Source of the DNA: Sphingomonas sanxanigenens DSM 19645 = NX02
GTDB lineage: Bacteria; Pseudomonadota; Alphaproteobacteria; Sphingomonadales; Sphingomonadaceae
Assembly: GCF_000512205.2 (NCBI RefSeq)
Contig: NZ_CP006644.1
Span: 930,001-994,000 of the forward strand
Direction: 5' to 3'
DNA length: 64,000 bases
The first letter of the stretch is position 1. Every line of letters begins with the position of its first letter. This document shows, piece by piece, positions 45,865 through 54,179 of this stretch. A program made the position numbers and the translations under genes. The notes beneath the pieces are model-generated. The model did no database searches and was not told the DNA's origin. It saw only the letters and a program-made list of their open reading frames with translations.

Positions 45865-46325
45865 GCGGTTTCTCCGTTGAGGCGCCGGTCGAGACGCTCG
45901 GTTGCGGTTCGCAGCACGCGCACCGCGATGGCGATGTCGGCATCCGGAATGCCGGCGAAGGCCGCGTCGCGGATGAAGCCGAGATCGGGCAGGTCATGCC
46001 ACAGCCGCTCGCCCCCGGCGGTCAGCCGCAGTTTTTTCTGGCGCTGGTCGACACTGTCCGGCTCCTGCCGGACCAGTCCCTTGCCGACGAGCGCGGTTAT
46101 GATCGCGCTCAGCGTCGCGCGCTCGATCTGCAGCGCGAGCACCAGATCGCGCTGCATCGTCGGCCCGGCGGTGGCGAGGTGGTGCAGCACATAATATTGC
46201 GTCGCGCCGAGCCCATGGGGCCGCAGCGCATCCTCCATCATCGCGCGCCCGGCAAAATAGCAGCGCTTCGCCCAGGCACCGAGAGCGTCACGGTCGGATC
46301 CGGGGGTGGATAGTTTGTTAGGCAC
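45861..46325 (-). CDS. MarR-family transcriptional regulator
   Basis: 154 residues starting at a GTG (46325) with no clear ribosome site. The winged helix has LGATQYYVLHHLATAGPTMQRDLVLALQIERATLSAIITALVGKGLV and the wing VDQRQKKLRLT. The operator-like inverted repeat at 46327-46359 lies directly upstream. It overlaps the SDR start by 4 bp and probably autoregulates. Confidence 0.87.
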   Translation of the reverse strand: MPNKLSTPGSDRDALGAWAKRCYFAGRAMMEDALRPHGLGATQYYVLHHLATAGPTMQRDLVLALQIERATLSAIITALVGKGLVRQEPDSVDQRQKKLRLTAGGERLWHDLPDLGFIRDAAFAGIPDADIAIAVRVLRTATERLDRRLNGETA

Positions 46326-46326
46326 C

Positions 46327-46359
46327 TGACAATAATGTTAGGAGGCAAACATATTGTCA
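46327..46359. promoter_or_regulatory. Inverted repeat upstream of the MarR gene
   Basis: TGACAATA (46327-46334) and TATTGTCA (46352-46359) are perfect 8-bp arms; the symmetry continues inwards as ATGTT...AACAT with a 1-bp offset. This spaced, AT-rich palindrome right at the gene start is a likely MarR operator. Confidence 0.65.
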
Positions 46360-46399
46360 AGCGCGATGTTCCCGTTGCCGCCTACGGCCGATGCGCCAT

Positions 46400-46526
46400 A
46401 TTTCGGGGACATAATACGAAACTCATGCGAGCCGATGCCGGCGCCCGCTGCGGTGCGGAGTTTGGTATTATGTCCCCGAAATAGAGGATGTCCGCCGCTC
46501 AGAGTTTAGTATTGTGTCCCCGATAT
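46400..46526. repeat. Three REP-like 25-bp copies (ATTATGTCCCC type)
   Basis: Copies at 46400-46424 (inverted), 46458-46482 and 46502-46526 share a core TATTATGTCCCCGAAAT. The first two are an inverted pair differing at one base over 25 bp around a 33-bp loop; the third is a direct copy with three changes. Such GGGGACA-type palindromes accompany RAYT transposases in many proteobacteria; no transposase is present here. Confidence 0.65.
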
Positions 46527-46545
46527 AGGCGGCCTCAATGAAAAA

Positions 46546-46568
46546 GGGCGGCGCCATCGGCACCGCCC
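46546..46568 (-). terminator. Intrinsic terminator for the reverse alpha/beta hydrolase
   Basis: On the minus strand, a 10-bp stem (GGGCGGTGCC / GGCGCCGCCC, one G-U pair, 3-nt loop) is followed by a TTTTT run. It lies 22 bp past the gene stop, a classical Rho-independent terminator. Confidence 0.85.
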
Positions 46569-46589
46569 CTTCCCGTCATTGGCGTCCGA

Positions 46590-47246
46590 TCAGCGGATCG
46601 GGCAGTTCGGGTCGAGCCGCATATCCAGATAGCGGTCCACCGAGCCCATCAGGTCGACCATCTCATGCTCGAAGAAATGGTTCGCGCGCGGGATGGTGTC
46701 GTGGTGGATGGTGATGTGCTTCTGCGTGCGCAGCTTGTCCACCAGCTTCTGCACGGCACCGGGCGTGACCACCTCGTCGCCGTCGCCCTGGATGATGATG
46801 CCCGACGAGGGGCAGGGCGCCAGGAAGGTGAAATCATACATGTTCGCGGGCGGCGCGATCGAGATGAAGCCGCGGATTTCCGGGCGGCGCATCAGCAGCT
46901 GCATGCCGATCCACGCGCCGAAGCTGAAGCCGGCGATCCACGTCGACTGCGCCTCGGGATGGATCGACTGGACCCAGTCGAGCGCCGACGCAGCGTCGGA
47001 AAGCTCGCCGACGCCATTGTCGAACACGCCCTGGCTCTTGCCGACCCCGCGGAAATTGAAGCGCAGCGTCGCGAAGCCGCGCTTCACGAAGGTCTGGTAC
47101 AGCGCCATCACGATGCGGTTGTTCATCGTGCCGCCGCCCTGGGGGTGCGGGTGGAGGATCATCGCCAGCGGCGCGCGCGGACGGGGACCTGGGTTGAAAC
47201 GGCCTTCGAGACGCCCTTCCGGGCCGGGGAAAATTACTTCGGGCAT
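46590..47246 (-). CDS. Alpha/beta hydrolase of the COG2945 family
   Basis: 218 residues from the ATG at 47246 (upstream opening at 47306 lacks support). It has HPHPQGGGTMNNRIV, RGVGKSQG and the nucleophile GFSFGA, with a late His in RANHFFEHE. Members are widely conserved serine esterase-like proteins of unknown substrate. It is divergent from the cysteine desulfurase operon, a pairing common in alphaproteobacteria. Confidence 0.9.
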   Translation of the reverse strand: MPEVIFPGPEGRLEGRFNPGPRPRAPLAMILHPHPQGGGTMNNRIVMALYQTFVKRGFATLRFNFRGVGKSQGVFDNGVGELSDAASALDWVQSIHPEAQSTWIAGFSFGAWIGMQLLMRRPEIRGFISIAPPANMYDFTFLAPCPSSGIIIQGDGDEVVTPGAVQKLVDKLRTQKHITIHHDTIPRANHFFEHEMVDLMGSVDRYLDMRLDPNCPIR

Positions 47247-47368
47247 CGAACCTGCTATCAAGACTGACCGGGCCGGGAACGGCCGGATGCGCACGGGGCT
47301 GTGCACGCGCGCGGCAGCCTATATAGAGACGTCGTCCCTGTAAGCAATCTTGTGGGCATCGTACCGGG

Positions 47369-48445
47369 TTGGCAGACCGTCTCTATCTCGATCATGCGGC
47401 GACGACGCCCATCCTCAAGGCAGCGCGCGACGCCGTGTTCGAGGGTATGGAGCGCTGGGCCAATCCCTCATCGCCGCATGGCGAGGGGCGCAAGGCGCGC
47501 GCCGCGCTGGAGGATGCGCGGCGGCGGATCGCGGCGTCGCTCGGCTGGACGGGCGAGCTGGTCTTCACCAGCGGCGCCAGCGAGGCGATCGCCATCGCGC
47601 TCGGCCGCGCGGTCGCGGATGCGCGGCTGATCTCCACCGTCGAGCATGATGCGGTGCATCGCGCCGCGGGCGAGGCGTTCGTGGTGCCGGTGGGCGGCGA
47701 CGGCACGGTGGCGCCCGACGCGCTTGCCGGCCGGCTGGGGGCGCTGGCCGCGCGCCAGCCGCTGGTCGCGATCCAGTCGGTCAACAACGAGACGGGGGTG
47801 ATCCAGCCGCTCGACCGGCTGCTGCCGGTGGTGCGCGCGGCGGGCGGGCTGCTGTTCGCAGACTGCTCCCAATCCGCCGGCAAGGTGGCGCTGCCCGAGG
47901 CGGACCTGATCGCGATTTCGGGGCACAAGCTGGGCGGGCCGCCGGGCATCGGCGCGCTGCTCGTCAAGGATTTCGGGATGCTCGCCCCCAGCGGCGGGCA
48001 GGAACGCGGCTATCGCGGCGGCACCGAGAACCTTCCCGCGGTGCTAGGCTTCGCCGCCGCGCTCGAGGCGAGTCGCAACTGGGTGGCGCGCGCGGGCGAA
48101 CTGCGCGCGCACATGGATGCGGCGATCGAGGCGGCAGGCGGCATGGTCGTCGCGCGCGGCCCCGATCGGCTGCCGACGATCGCCAGCTATCGCATGCCCG
48201 GCATGGCGGCGAGCGCGCAGCTCATCCAGTTCGATCTCGCCGGCATCGCCGTTTCCGCCGGCAGCGCCTGTTCCTCGGGCACGTTGCGCACCAGCCATGT
48301 TCTCGCGGCGATGGGCTGGTCCGATGCGGCGGCCGGCGAGGTGGTGCGCGTGAGCTTCGGGCCGGATACCGGCCGCGCCGACATCTATCGCTTCGTCGAG
48401 AATTGGCGGCGGATGGCGAAGGAAGCGCGGGCGCGCGCGGCATGA
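47369..48445 (+). CDS. Cysteine desulfurase, NifS-like (first copy)
   Basis: 358 residues beginning at a TTG. PLP Lys187 in ISGHKLGGPPGIG and the catalytic loop Cys301 in SAGSACSSGT are kept, with the RGGTEN motif. It removes sulfur from cysteine as a persulfide for iron-sulfur or thio-cofactor synthesis. It is followed at once by a second, different desulfurase (4-bp overlap) and a ferredoxin, suggesting a dedicated iron-sulfur assembly operon. Confidence 0.92.
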   Translation: MADRLYLDHAATTPILKAARDAVFEGMERWANPSSPHGEGRKARAALEDARRRIAASLGWTGELVFTSGASEAIAIALGRAVADARLISTVEHDAVHRAAGEAFVVPVGGDGTVAPDALAGRLGALAARQPLVAIQSVNNETGVIQPLDRLLPVVRAAGGLLFADCSQSAGKVALPEADLIAISGHKLGGPPGIGALLVKDFGMLAPSGGQERGYRGGTENLPAVLGFAAALEASRNWVARAGELRAHMDAAIEAAGGMVVARGPDRLPTIASYRMPGMAASAQLIQFDLAGIAVSAGSACSSGTLRTSHVLAAMGWSDAAAGEVVRVSFGPDTGRADIYRFVENWRRMAKEARARAA

Positions 48446-49545
48446 CCGCGCCCGTCTATCTGGATTATCAGGCGACCACCCCGCTCGCGCCCGAAGCGCT
48501 GGCGGCGATGCTGCCGTGGCTGGAAAGTCAGCACGCCAACCCGCACAGCGCTCACCCGCCCGGCCGCGCCGCGCGCGCCGCGGTGGAGGTGGCGCGCGAT
48601 GCGGTGACGGCGCTGCTGCCGGCGGGCGGAACGCTGAGCTTCACCGGCGGCGCCACCGAATCGCTCAACTGGGCGCTGAAGGGCGTGGGACCGGGCACGA
48701 TCGTCACGATCGCGACCGAACATGCCGCGGTGCTCGATACGGTCGCGGCGCTCGCCGCCGCCGGCCGGCCGGTGACGGTGCTGCCGGTGGCCGCGGACGG
48801 GCTGGTCGATCTGGACGCCGCCCGCGCGGCGATCGTGCCGGGGGTGGCGCTGGTCGCGGCGATGCTGGTCAACAACGAGATCGGCGTCATCCAGCCGATC
48901 GCCGAGCTGGCGGCGCTGGCGCACGCGGCGGGGGCGCTGATGCTGTGCGATGCGGTGCAGGGCTATGGCCGCCTGGCCGTTCCCGAGGCGTGCGATCTCG
49001 TCGCGATCAGCGCGCACAAGGTGCACGGCCCCAAGGGCATCGGCGCGCTGTGGATCCGCGACGGCGTGGCGCTGGCGCCCTTGCTCCACGGCGGCGGGCA
49101 GGAAGCGGGCGGCCGTTCGGGTACGCTCAGCCCGGCGCTGTGCGCCGGCTTCGGCGCCGCCGCGCGGCTGATGGCGGAGCGGCGGGATAAGGATGCGGCG
49201 CATGTCGCCGCGCTGTGGGGGCGCGCGCGGGAAGGCTTTGCGGATTGGGCGCTCAACGGGTCGGCAGGGGCGCGCTACCATGGCAATCTCAACATGCGCC
49301 GCGCCGGCGTGGATGTCGCGCGGCTGATGTCCGAGGTGCGCGGCGTCGCTTTCTCGGCAGGATCGGCCTGCGCCAGCGGATCGGGGCGGCCGAGCCATGT
49401 GCTGAAGGCGATCGGGCTGGCCGATGCCGCGGCGCGGTCGAGCATCCGGATCGGCTTCGGCCGCTATACGACGATCGACGAGATCGACCGCGCGGCGGCG
49501 CTGATCGGCGCGGCGGCGGAACGGCAGGGGGTGCAGGCGGCGTGA
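48442..49545 (+). CDS. Cysteine desulfurase, IscS/NifS-like (second copy)
   Basis: 367 residues. Lys193 in SAHKVHGPKGIG and Cys310 in SAGSACASGSG are intact, but it has RSGTL instead of RGGTEN, so it belongs to another branch than its upstream neighbour. It overlaps both neighbours by 4 bp. Why two desulfurases are encoded in tandem is unclear; they may form a heterodimer or serve different sulfur acceptors. Confidence 0.92.
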   Translation: MTAPVYLDYQATTPLAPEALAAMLPWLESQHANPHSAHPPGRAARAAVEVARDAVTALLPAGGTLSFTGGATESLNWALKGVGPGTIVTIATEHAAVLDTVAALAAAGRPVTVLPVAADGLVDLDAARAAIVPGVALVAAMLVNNEIGVIQPIAELAALAHAAGALMLCDAVQGYGRLAVPEACDLVAISAHKVHGPKGIGALWIRDGVALAPLLHGGGQEAGGRSGTLSPALCAGFGAAARLMAERRDKDAAHVAALWGRAREGFADWALNGSAGARYHGNLNMRRAGVDVARLMSEVRGVAFSAGSACASGSGRPSHVLKAIGLADAAARSSIRIGFGRYTTIDEIDRAAALIGAAAERQGVQAA

Positions 49546-49877
49546 TCCGGGTTCGTTTCGTCAGCGCCGACGGCAATCATGTCAGCGAGGTCGATGCGCC
49601 GGCGGGCGAGCGCCTGCTCGACGTCGCGCAGGCGGACGGCCAGCCGCTTGAAGGCACCTGCGAAGGGCAGATGGCCTGTTCCACCTGCCATGTCATCGTC
49701 GACCGCGAGGATTTCGCGAAACTGCCCCGCGCCAGCGAGATGGAAGAGGATATGCTCGACCTCGCCGCGGGCGCGGGCCGGACGAGCCGGCTGGCGTGCC
49801 AGATCTTCCTCGACGCGGGCTGGGAGCAGCTGACGGTGCGCGTGCCCGGCGAAGTGCGGAACATGCAGGGGCGTTGA
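49542..49877 (+). CDS. [2Fe-2S] ferredoxin, ISC/adrenodoxin type
   Basis: 111 residues from a GTG overlapping the previous stop. Cluster ligands C40, C46, C49 and C86 fit the C-X5-C-X2-C...C adrenodoxin-type pattern (CEGQMACSTC then LACQ). It supplies electrons for iron-sulfur cluster assembly and could also serve P450s. It is the last gene of the desulfurase operon. Confidence 0.95.
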   Translation: MIRVRFVSADGNHVSEVDAPAGERLLDVAQADGQPLEGTCEGQMACSTCHVIVDREDFAKLPRASEMEEDMLDLAAGAGRTSRLACQIFLDAGWEQLTVRVPGEVRNMQGR

Positions 49878-49976
49878 CAGGCCGGGGCGGCGGTGGGGCG
49901 GGCGATAGCGCGTGGCGGAGGGGCGGGCTCGGACCCTATCGCGCCGATGTCCTTCGATCGAAATGGTTGGGCGCCG

Positions 49977-50033
49977 GCCCCTCCACCACCGGCTGCGCCG
50001 GTGGTCCCCTCCCGAGTTGAGCTCAGGGAGGGC
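49977..50033. repeat. Extragenic palindromic repeat copy
   Basis: Carries the CCACCGGC...GCCGGTGG and CTCCCGAG...CTCAGGGAG units of the repeat family, with substitutions compared with the 33.2-kb and 41.1-kb copies. It fills the gap between the ferredoxin gene and the SRP RNA. Confidence 0.75.
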
Positions 50034-50079
50034 ATATGGGGGTCTTGCCCTTCGCGTAAGCTTCGCCCATATGCGCCGC

Positions 50080-50168
50080 GGGAGTCGGGCGGACGGTACT
50101 GTCGCCAACCCGGTCAGATCCGGAAGGAAGCAGCCGTAACGAATTCGTCCCGGGTCGTTCCGGCTCCC
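50080..50168 (+). ncRNA. ffs: Signal recognition particle RNA (4.5S), ffs
   Basis: The universally conserved apical region GGTCAGATCCGGAAGGAAGC (50112-50131) is followed by AGCC (50132-50135), the Ffh-binding GGAA tetraloop domain. The termini pair perfectly: GGGAGTCGG (50080-50088) with CCGGCTCCC (50160-50168). It is the usual ~90-nt eubacterial hairpin. It lies upstream of dnaX, as in many alphaproteobacteria. Exact ends may differ by a few bases. Confidence 0.93.
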
Positions 50169-50209
50169 ACCTCCGAATGCCTTCGATAAGATTCTCGATG
50201 GAGCCCGCC

Positions 50210-50731
50210 ATGATCGATGTGCAGCTCCGCGAAGAGGATGTCGTCGCTGCATCGCGCGCGCATTTTCGGCTCCAGCTCACCAATCCCGTCTTCCTCATCG
50301 TCTTCGGCCTGATGATCCTCATACTTGGTGCGGGGATAATCATCGAACTCGCCGCAGGCCGGCTCGATCTGTTCCTGTCGGGCGCTCTGGCCTTCATCGT
50401 CCTGATGCTGGCGCTGCTCTGGTTCTGGACGGTGCCGCGCACCGCCCGGCGTGCGTTCCGCCAGCAGGCCGGGTTGCGCTATCCCACCAGCTACGAATGG
50501 GATGAGGCACAGTTCCGGGTGCGTTCGCAGGCCGGCGAATCGCGGCTGTCATGGGACGATATCTTCGCCTGGCACGCCACGCCCGACATGATACTGATCT
50601 ATCTCAGCGGCAATCTCTACCATCTGGTGCCGGCGCGCGTCTTCCCCTCGGCCGACGAACGCGCGGTGCTGGAAGGCTTGCTGGCCGGGCATGGCGTGCC
50701 GACGCGCCGGGCGGGCGGGCGCAAAAGTTGA
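50210..50731 (+). CDS. YcxB-like membrane protein
   Basis: 173 residues from the ATG at 50210 with GGAG 6 bp upstream (an ATG at 50198 is in frame too). Two membrane helices (about 28-48 and 52-72) are followed by a soluble YcxB-type domain with ESRLSWDDIFAWHATPDMILIYLSGNLYHLVPARVF (residues about 110-145, quoted here in pieces: SWDDIFAWHATP, YHLVPARVF). The family has no defined function. It lies between ffs and dnaX. Confidence 0.75.
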   Translation: MIDVQLREEDVVAASRAHFRLQLTNPVFLIVFGLMILILGAGIIIELAAGRLDLFLSGALAFIVLMLALLWFWTVPRTARRAFRQQAGLRYPTSYEWDEAQFRVRSQAGESRLSWDDIFAWHATPDMILIYLSGNLYHLVPARVFPSADERAVLEGLLAGHGVPTRRAGGRKS

Positions 50732-50843
50732 TGCCGTCCCGCCCGGTCCGCGACCGATCGGGAAAGGGCTCGCTCAGGCGCCGCGCGGGCTTGTCATGAG
50801 AAGGTTTCGACAAGCCGCCTCCGCCTCCCTATCCTGATATCCG

Positions 50844-52634
50844 ATGTCCGAATCCCAGCAGCCCTATCGCGTCCTCGCCCGCAAATATCGTCCGCAGACC
50901 TTCGCCGAACTGATCGGCCAGGATGCGATGGTCACCACGCTCGGCAACGCGATCAAGCGCGGCCGGCTGGCGCATGCCTTCCTGCTCACCGGCGTGCGCG
51001 GGGTCGGCAAGACCTCGACCGCGCGGCTGATCGCCAAGGCGCTCAACTGCATCGGGCCGGACGGGCAGGGCGGCCCCACCATCTCGCCATGCGGCGTCTG
51101 CGAGCCCTGCATCGCCATCGCCGAAGGCCGCCACATCGACGTGATCGAGATGGACGCCGCCAGCCATACCGGCGTGGACGACGTGCGCGAGATCATCGAG
51201 GCGTCGCGCTATGCGGCGGTCTCCGCGCGCTACAAGGTCTATATCGTCGACGAGGTCCACATGCTGTCGAAGAACGCGTTCAACGCGTTGCTGAAGACGC
51301 TGGAGGAGCCTCCGGCGCATGTGAAGTTCCTGTTCGCCACCACCGAGGTCAACAAGGTGCCGGTGACGGTGCTGTCGCGCTGCCAGCGCTTCGACCTGCG
51401 CCGCATTTCCGCCGAGCTGCTCGCCGCGCATTTCCGCCGGGTGGTCGAGGCCGAGGGCGTGGTCGCCGAGGATGAGGCGCTGGCGCTGATCGCGCGCGCC
51501 GCGGAAGGGTCGGCGCGCGACGGCCTGTCGATCCTCGACCAGGCGATCGCGCATGCCGGGCTTGAGGGCAATGCGGGCGTGAGCGCCGCGCAGGTGCGCG
51601 ACATGCTCGGCCTTTCCGATCGCGGCGCGGTGCGGCGGCTGTTCGGGCTGCTGATGGCGGGCGATGCCCCAGCAGCGCTGCGGCTGCTCAACGATCAATA
51701 TGATCTGGGCGTCGATCCGGTGGCGGTGCTGCGCGATCTGCTGGGCGTCGTCCATGGCGTCACATTGGTGCGCGTGGGCGTGGCCGCCGATCCGGCGCAG
51801 TCCGCCGAGGAGCGGGAGGCGTTCGCCGGCTGGGCGACGCAGCTTTCCTTCGCGTCGCTGCACCGTCTGTGGCAGCTGATGCTCAAGGGGCATGATGAGG
51901 TGACCCGCGCGGCGTTGCCGCTCGAGGCCGCCGAAATGGCGCTGCTGCGCGTGATCCACGCCGCCGAGATGCCCGATCCGGGCGAGTTGGCGAAGCGGCT
52001 GCTGCGTGGCGAGATGCCGGGGCTGCCGCCTTCGGGGGGCGCGCCGGTGTCGGGTGGCGGATCGCCGCCGCCGTCCTCATCGTCCGCCGCGCCCGAGGCA
52101 CCCGCCGCCGCCCCGCCGCCGCGATCCTTCGCGCCCGAGCCGCCGCCGCCCTGGGATCAGGCGCCGGATGGCCCGCCGGCCTGGGAGGAGGAACAGGCGC
52201 CGCCGCCGTCACCGCCCCCGTCACCACCGCCGGCCGCCGAACCCGCCGGCCCCGCCTTGCCGGCCGATTTCACCGCGCTGGTGCGGATGCTGGGCGATGG
52301 CGGCAAGCTGCAGCTTCAGCAGCAGGTCCACGATTATATGGGGCTGGTGCGCTTCGCGCCGCCCGAACTGGTGCTCAAGCCGTCGCGCCCGGTGCTGCCG
52401 GATTTCGTGCGCCAGCTTGCCGAGGCGCTGAAGGCGACGACGGGCGCCGTGTGGAAGGTCTCGCTGGGCGAGGGCCAGGCGGAGCCGACCCTGCTCGACC
52501 AGGAGCGCATGCGTGAAACGGCGGCGCGCGATGCCATATTGGCGATGCCGCTGGTGCGCGCGACGATCGAGGCCTTTCCGGAGGCCGAACTCATCCACCC
52601 CTATCCGTTGGAAGCAAGGAACGGAACGTTATGA
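50844..52634 (+). CDS. dnaX: DNA polymerase III gamma/tau subunit
   Basis: 596 residues. AAA+ clamp-loader ATPase with Walker A GVRGVGKTST (about 48-57), zinc cysteines in CIGPDG...CGVCEPC, DEVHMLS Walker B and the SRC sensor VLSRCQRF. A long Pro/Ala-rich linker (about 395-475) precedes the tau-type C-terminal domain. The stop overlaps ybaB by 4 bp, a standard pairing. recR does not follow ybaB here. Confidence 0.96.
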   Translation: MSESQQPYRVLARKYRPQTFAELIGQDAMVTTLGNAIKRGRLAHAFLLTGVRGVGKTSTARLIAKALNCIGPDGQGGPTISPCGVCEPCIAIAEGRHIDVIEMDAASHTGVDDVREIIEASRYAAVSARYKVYIVDEVHMLSKNAFNALLKTLEEPPAHVKFLFATTEVNKVPVTVLSRCQRFDLRRISAELLAAHFRRVVEAEGVVAEDEALALIARAAEGSARDGLSILDQAIAHAGLEGNAGVSAAQVRDMLGLSDRGAVRRLFGLLMAGDAPAALRLLNDQYDLGVDPVAVLRDLLGVVHGVTLVRVGVAADPAQSAEEREAFAGWATQLSFASLHRLWQLMLKGHDEVTRAALPLEAAEMALLRVIHAAEMPDPGELAKRLLRGEMPGLPPSGGAPVSGGGSPPPSSSSAAPEAPAAAPPPRSFAPEPPPPWDQAPDGPPAWEEEQAPPPSPPPSPPPAAEPAGPALPADFTALVRMLGDGGKLQLQQQVHDYMGLVRFAPPELVLKPSRPVLPDFVRQLAEALKATTGAVWKVSLGEGQAEPTLLDQERMRETAARDAILAMPLVRATIEAFPEAELIHPYPLEARNGTL

Positions 52635-52954
52635 AGGATTTGAACGACATTCTCGCCATGGCGCAAAATGTGCAGGCGGAAATGCAGAAGGCCCAGGCCG
52701 CGCTCGACACGATCGAAGTGGAAGGTGCCGCCGGCGGCGGTCTCGTCAAGATCAAGGCGACCGCCAAGGGCCGGATCATCACCGTCGATATCGATCAGTC
52801 GCTGCTGGCGCCGTCCGAGAAGCAGATGCTCGAGGATCTCGTCGCCGCCGCGATCAACGATGCGCGCGCCAAGGCGGACGCCGCCTCGAACGCCGAAATG
52901 AGCAAGATGACCGCCGGGATGCCGCTGCCGCCAGGGTTCAAGCTGCCGTTCTGA
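52631..52954 (+). CDS. ybaB: Nucleoid-associated protein YbaB/EbfC
   Basis: 107 residues. MKDLNDILAMAQNVQAEMQKAQAALD, the VEGAAGGGLVKIKATAKG strand region and the GMPLPPGFKLPF end are diagnostic of the family, a dimeric tweezer-like DNA-binding protein. It overlaps dnaX by 4 bp and is translationally coupled. Confidence 0.95.
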   Translation: MKDLNDILAMAQNVQAEMQKAQAALDTIEVEGAAGGGLVKIKATAKGRIITVDIDQSLLAPSEKQMLEDLVAAAINDARAKADAASNAEMSKMTAGMPLPPGFKLPF

Positions 52955-52978
52955 GAACATTCGACCGATTTCGAGCAA

Positions 52979-53017
52979 TGCACCATGGCCGGTGGCGCCG
53001 CTGCCGGCCATGGTGCA
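52979..53017 (+). terminator. 14-bp perfect stem after dnaX-ybaB
   Basis: TGCACCATGGCCGG (52979-52992) pairs perfectly with CCGGCCATGGTGCA (53004-53017) across an 11-nt loop. It starts 24 bp after the ybaB stop. No U-tract follows; it may terminate or protect the transcript end. Confidence 0.6.
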
Positions 53018-53140
53018 AGGGCTGGATTGTGCGCCGCAAGGTGCAATTCCATTATAGGCCGAGTGGGATGTTTTGTTTGCATCCAGCGACTTAGTCGGAA
53101 CCGGGATTTCTTCTGTCCGTTCGTGATTGAGGAGGTCCCA

Positions 53141-53332
53141 ATGGCAAACACGTATCGCCTGCGCGAGCAGGCTTTATTTCCCAAGCCCGCGCAGCGTTCC
53201 CACAAGCCGCGCATTCGTCTTTTGTCCCGCGACGATGTCGATCCGCCGGCCGGCGGCGGCGCATTCCTTATCGCCGCGTCCGCGGTGGCCGGTTTTGGCG
53301 TATGGGCGGCTTTGCTTTCCGTCATTCTCTGA
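53141..53332 (+). CDS. Small membrane-anchored protein
   Basis: 63 residues with an excellent ribosome site (GAGGAGG) 5 bp before the ATG. A basic soluble start (MANTYRLREQ...KPRIRLLSRDDVDPP) is followed by one C-terminal hydrophobic helix (about 42-61). No family recognised. It precedes the convergent mtgA gene. Confidence 0.65.
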   Translation: MANTYRLREQALFPKPAQRSHKPRIRLLSRDDVDPPAGGGAFLIAASAVAGFGVWAALLSVIL

Positions 53333-53362
53333 CGCGCACTCTGACGCGCAGGCCGATCATGC

Positions 53363-54064
53363 TCAGCGCAGGCAGCTATCCAATCCGTCGCGTCTGACGA
53401 CGCCGATACGTGCCGTGATCGAATTCCCATAGCGGCGGGTAAACCCGCGCGGGCCGATCGCGTTGCGCTTCTTCGGCAGCGGCAGCACCGCGGCGATGCG
53501 GGCAGCCTCGCTCGTGCTGAGCCGGCTGGCACCATGGTTGAAGTAACGCTGCGCTCCGGCATTGGCGCCATAGGTGGCGATGCCGGTTTCGGCGACGTTG
53601 AGATAGACTTCCATGATCCGGCGCTTGCCCCAGATCCACTCGATCAGCAGCGTGAAATAGGCTTCCAGTCCTTTGCGGAAATAGCCGCCGCCCTGCCACA
53701 GGAAGACGTTCTTGGCGGTCTGCTGGCTGATCGTCGATCCGCCGCGGATCCGGCCGCCCTTGCGGTTGCTGAGATAGGCCTTTTCGATCGCCTGCGTATC
53801 GAAGCCACCATGAACGCAGAACTTGGCGTCTTCCGCGGCGATCGCCGCGCGTGCCATGTCGGGATCCATGACCGACAGGCTCATCCAGTCCTTCGAGATG
53901 CTGCGGCCGCCGGCGATGTCACCGATCATCGTCCAGGTGATCGGCGGCGGCACGAAGCGATAGACCGCCACCATCAGGATCGACAGCAGGACCCACAGCA
54001 CCACCGCCTTGATCAGCAGCATCAGGATGCGGGCGGGGAAGGAGCGTTTGCGAGCCTTGGCCAT
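53363..54064 (-). CDS. mtgA: Monofunctional peptidoglycan transglycosylase
   Basis: 233 residues. One N-terminal membrane anchor (about 12-36), then a GT51 domain with the catalytic Glu in AAIAAEDAKF, RKGGRIRGGSTISQQTAKN and WIWGKRRIMEVYLN. It polymerises lipid II glycan strands in the periplasm; there is no transpeptidase domain. It is transcribed leftwards, 115 bp from the rpoH gene end. Confidence 0.96.
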   Translation of the reverse strand: MAKARKRSFPARILMLLIKAVVLWVLLSILMVAVYRFVPPPITWTMIGDIAGGRSISKDWMSLSVMDPDMARAAIAAEDAKFCVHGGFDTQAIEKAYLSNRKGGRIRGGSTISQQTAKNVFLWQGGGYFRKGLEAYFTLLIEWIWGKRRIMEVYLNVAETGIATYGANAGAQRYFNHGASRLSTSEAARIAAVLPLPKKRNAIGPRGFTRRYGNSITARIGVVRRDGLDSCLR

Positions 54065-54179
54065 GGCTCGCGCCTACCAAGCGATTGCGGCTTGGTGAAG
54101 GTGGGAGATGAACTCGGGAGGGAACGGCGCAAGATTCGCTCCCCGACGCTGGGCGCCGGGGAGGAGAAAGTCGCTGATC

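Noticed and set aside
50041-50079. Possible 5' extension of the SRP RNA
   Set aside because: The terminal stem closes perfectly at 50080 and the upstream bases belong to spacer or repeat.
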